DNA from: Burkholderiaceae bacterium | Lineage (GTDB): Bacteria > Pseudomonadota > Gammaproteobacteria > Burkholderiales > Burkholderiaceae | Direction: 5' to 3' | Assembly: GCA_025458735.1 (NCBI GenBank) | Contig: JALORV010000118.1 | Coordinates: 1-13,065, forward strand | DNA: 13,065 bases | Shown here: in pieces, positions 12,099 through 13,065 of the stretch | How the letters are laid out: every line of letters begins with the position of its first letter | Position numbering within the stretch: the stretch's first letter is position 1 | The notes under the pieces: generated by a model | Told to the model about the DNA's origin: nothing | The model's input: only the letters and a program-made list of their open reading frames with translations | Databases searched by the model: none | Program-made: the position numbers and the translations under genes

Positions 12099-12106
12099 TT
12101 TGCACC

Positions 12107-12907
12107 ATGCCTCCGGCCCCACGTGAGAAGACAGCGATACAGGTCATCGAGCGGATGATGAAGCTGCTCGACACGCTCGCTTCGCGGTCGGATCCGGTCA
12201 GCCTCAAGGAACTCGCCGGCGCCACGGGCCTGCATCCGTCCACGGCGCACCGGATATTAAATGACATGGTGATCGGACGCTTCGTCGATCGTGCCGAAGC
12301 ACCCGGTTCGTACCGGCTGGGCATGCGCCTGCTGGAACTCGGCAATCTGGTGAAGGCGCGACTGTCGGTACGCGAGGCGGCCCTGGAGCCGATGCGCGAA
12401 CTGCATCGGCGTACGGGACAGACCGTCAATCTGTCGGTGCGGCAGGGCGACGAGATCGTCTACATCGACCGCTCGTACAGCGAGCGCTCGGGAATGCAGG
12501 TGGTGCGCGCGATCGGCGGGCGCGCGCCGCTGCACCTGACTTCCAGCGGCAAGCTGTTCCTCGCGCACGACGATCCGCGCGTCGTGCGCGCCTACGCCAC
12601 GCGCACCGGGCTGGCCGGCCACACGCGCAACTCGATCACCGAGCTGACTCGGCTCGAGAGAGAACTGTCGCAGGTACGGTCGCGCGGCTATGCGCGCGAC
12701 AACGAAGAGCTGGAGCTTGGCGTGCGCTGCATCGCCGCTGGCATCCGCGACGACAGTGGACGGCTGGTCGCCGGCCTGTCGGTGTCGGCACCGGCGGAGC
12801 GCATGCAGGACGACTGGCTCGAAGATCTGCAGGCGACCAAACGTACCGCCGCCGCCGAAGCTGCGGCGGCAGCCTTCCCCGCAGAACTGCAGATGGATCG
12901 GGCTTAG
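12107..12907 (+). CDS. IclR-family transcriptional regulator
   Basis: The 266-residue protein has an N-terminal winged helix-turn-helix (about 10-70; AIQVIERMMKLLDTLA, then SLKELAGATGLHPSTAHRIL with the recognition helix at about 43-52). A C-terminal IclR effector-binding domain follows (about 85-255; TGQTVNLSVRQGDEIVYIDR, GRAPLHLTSSGKLFLA, GYARDNEELELGVRCIAAGI, GLSVSAP). The ATG at 12107 is used because the HTH follows at the usual distance; a much longer upstream extension overlaps lutA and is a reading artefact. The binding site is weak (GGA about 16 nt upstream). The gene is divergent from lutAB, so it probably regulates that operon in response to lactate or a related acid, in place of the GntR or LutR type seen elsewhere. 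The C-terminal tail is alanine-rich. Confidence 0.93.
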   Translation: MPPAPREKTAIQVIERMMKLLDTLASRSDPVSLKELAGATGLHPSTAHRILNDMVIGRFVDRAEAPGSYRLGMRLLELGNLVKARLSVREAALEPMRELHRRTGQTVNLSVRQGDEIVYIDRSYSERSGMQVVRAIGGRAPLHLTSSGKLFLAHDDPRVVRAYATRTGLAGHTRNSITELTRLERELSQVRSRGYARDNEELELGVRCIAAGIRDDSGRLVAGLSVSAPAERMQDDWLEDLQATKRTAAAEAAAAAFPAELQMDRA

Positions 12908-13065
12908 ATCGGCTTGTCGTTCGAGGCTGCCGAAGCCACCGGCTTGGCCGCTGATGGCTCCTGCTGCTGCTGCTTCGCAGCCAGCCAGTCGCGGATGCGC
13001 TGGGCATCGCCGAGCCGCGAATACTTGCCGACGGAGTCGAGCAGCACCATGACGACGCGCTGCCC
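12904..13065 (-). CDS. pbpG: C-terminal end of a probable D-Ala-D-Ala endopeptidase/carboxypeptidase (PbpG, peptidase S11 type)
   Basis: Only the last 53 residues are in the window. They read VVMVLLDSVGKYSRLGDAQRIRDWL and then a low-complexity tail (four Gln in a row, then Ala/Lys/Pro) ending NDKPI. The strand ending MVLLDSVGKYSR followed by an amphipathic helix matches my recollection of the end of the catalytic domain in PBP7/PbpG-like penicillin-binding proteins, which trim peptidoglycan cross-links in the periplasm. The active-site SxxK, SxN and KTG motifs would lie beyond the right edge, so the call rests on a short C-terminal match. The TAA stop overlaps the convergent iclR stop by 3 nt within TTAG (12904-12907). 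Confidence 0.6.
   Translation of the reverse strand, partial: GQRVVMVLLDSVGKYSRLGDAQRIRDWLAAKQQQQEPSAAKPVASAASNDKPI

Noticed and set aside
12961..12976. CTG/CAG trinucleotide run near the right edge, considered as a microsatellite
   Set aside because: It encodes only four glutamines in the variable tail of the pbpG-like protein, too short to support phase variation.

Overview
The window is GC-rich chromosomal housekeeping DNA from a Gram-negative bacterium. It most likely comes from a betaproteobacterium near the Burkholderiales. The evidence is the gene order pyrG-kdsA-DUF1330-eno-ftsB on one strand, the order aat-bpt-pyrD on the other, a KDO (lipopolysaccharide) biosynthesis gene, and a Cys-type KdsA resembling Burkholderia proteins. 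Assignment is from remembered protein families and synteny; no database search was run.

Layout. (1) 1-4990, minus strand, read right to left: pyrG (CTP synthase), kdsA (KDO-8-P synthase), a DUF1330 gene, eno (enolase), ftsB (divisome), then a partial Gfo/Idh/MocA-type dehydrogenase running off the left edge. Gaps within pyrG-ftsB are 3-41 nt, so this is probably one transcript, with a likely promoter -10 at 5059-5064. (2) 5150-6039, minus strand: a secreted glycerophosphodiester phosphodiesterase (GDPD). (3) 6127-9828, plus strand: a compact run of a zinc-ribbon Nudix hydrolase, aat, bpt, pyrD and thpR. Aat and Bpt are the two bacterial aminoacyl-tRNA-protein transferases of the N-degron pathway. 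(4) 9807-11956, minus strand: lutA-lutB, Fe-S proteins of L-lactate (or a related hydroxy acid) oxidation, with no lutC beside them. (5) 12107-12907, plus strand: a divergent IclR-family regulator that probably controls lutAB. (6) 12904-13065, minus strand: the C-terminus of a probable PbpG-type D-Ala-D-Ala endopeptidase.

The main anomaly is that two otherwise well-preserved genes carry internal out-of-frame deletions. In eno, exactly 25 nt appear to be missing, removing the segment with the catalytic Glu of the GDEGG motif. Restoring 25 nt gives 427 residues, the normal enolase length. In the GDPD gene about 76 nt are missing between the catalytic His-Arg and the E-T-D metal site. Enolase is normally essential and the rest of both genes shows no decay, so assembly or sequencing error, or a very recent mutation, is more likely than old pseudogenes.

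I found no mobile element, CRISPR array, RNA gene or convincing unknown system. The other points of interest are the lutC-less lutAB/iclR locus with its AT-rich regulatory region, and the tight coupling of both N-degron transferases with pyrD and two small nucleotide/RNA enzymes.
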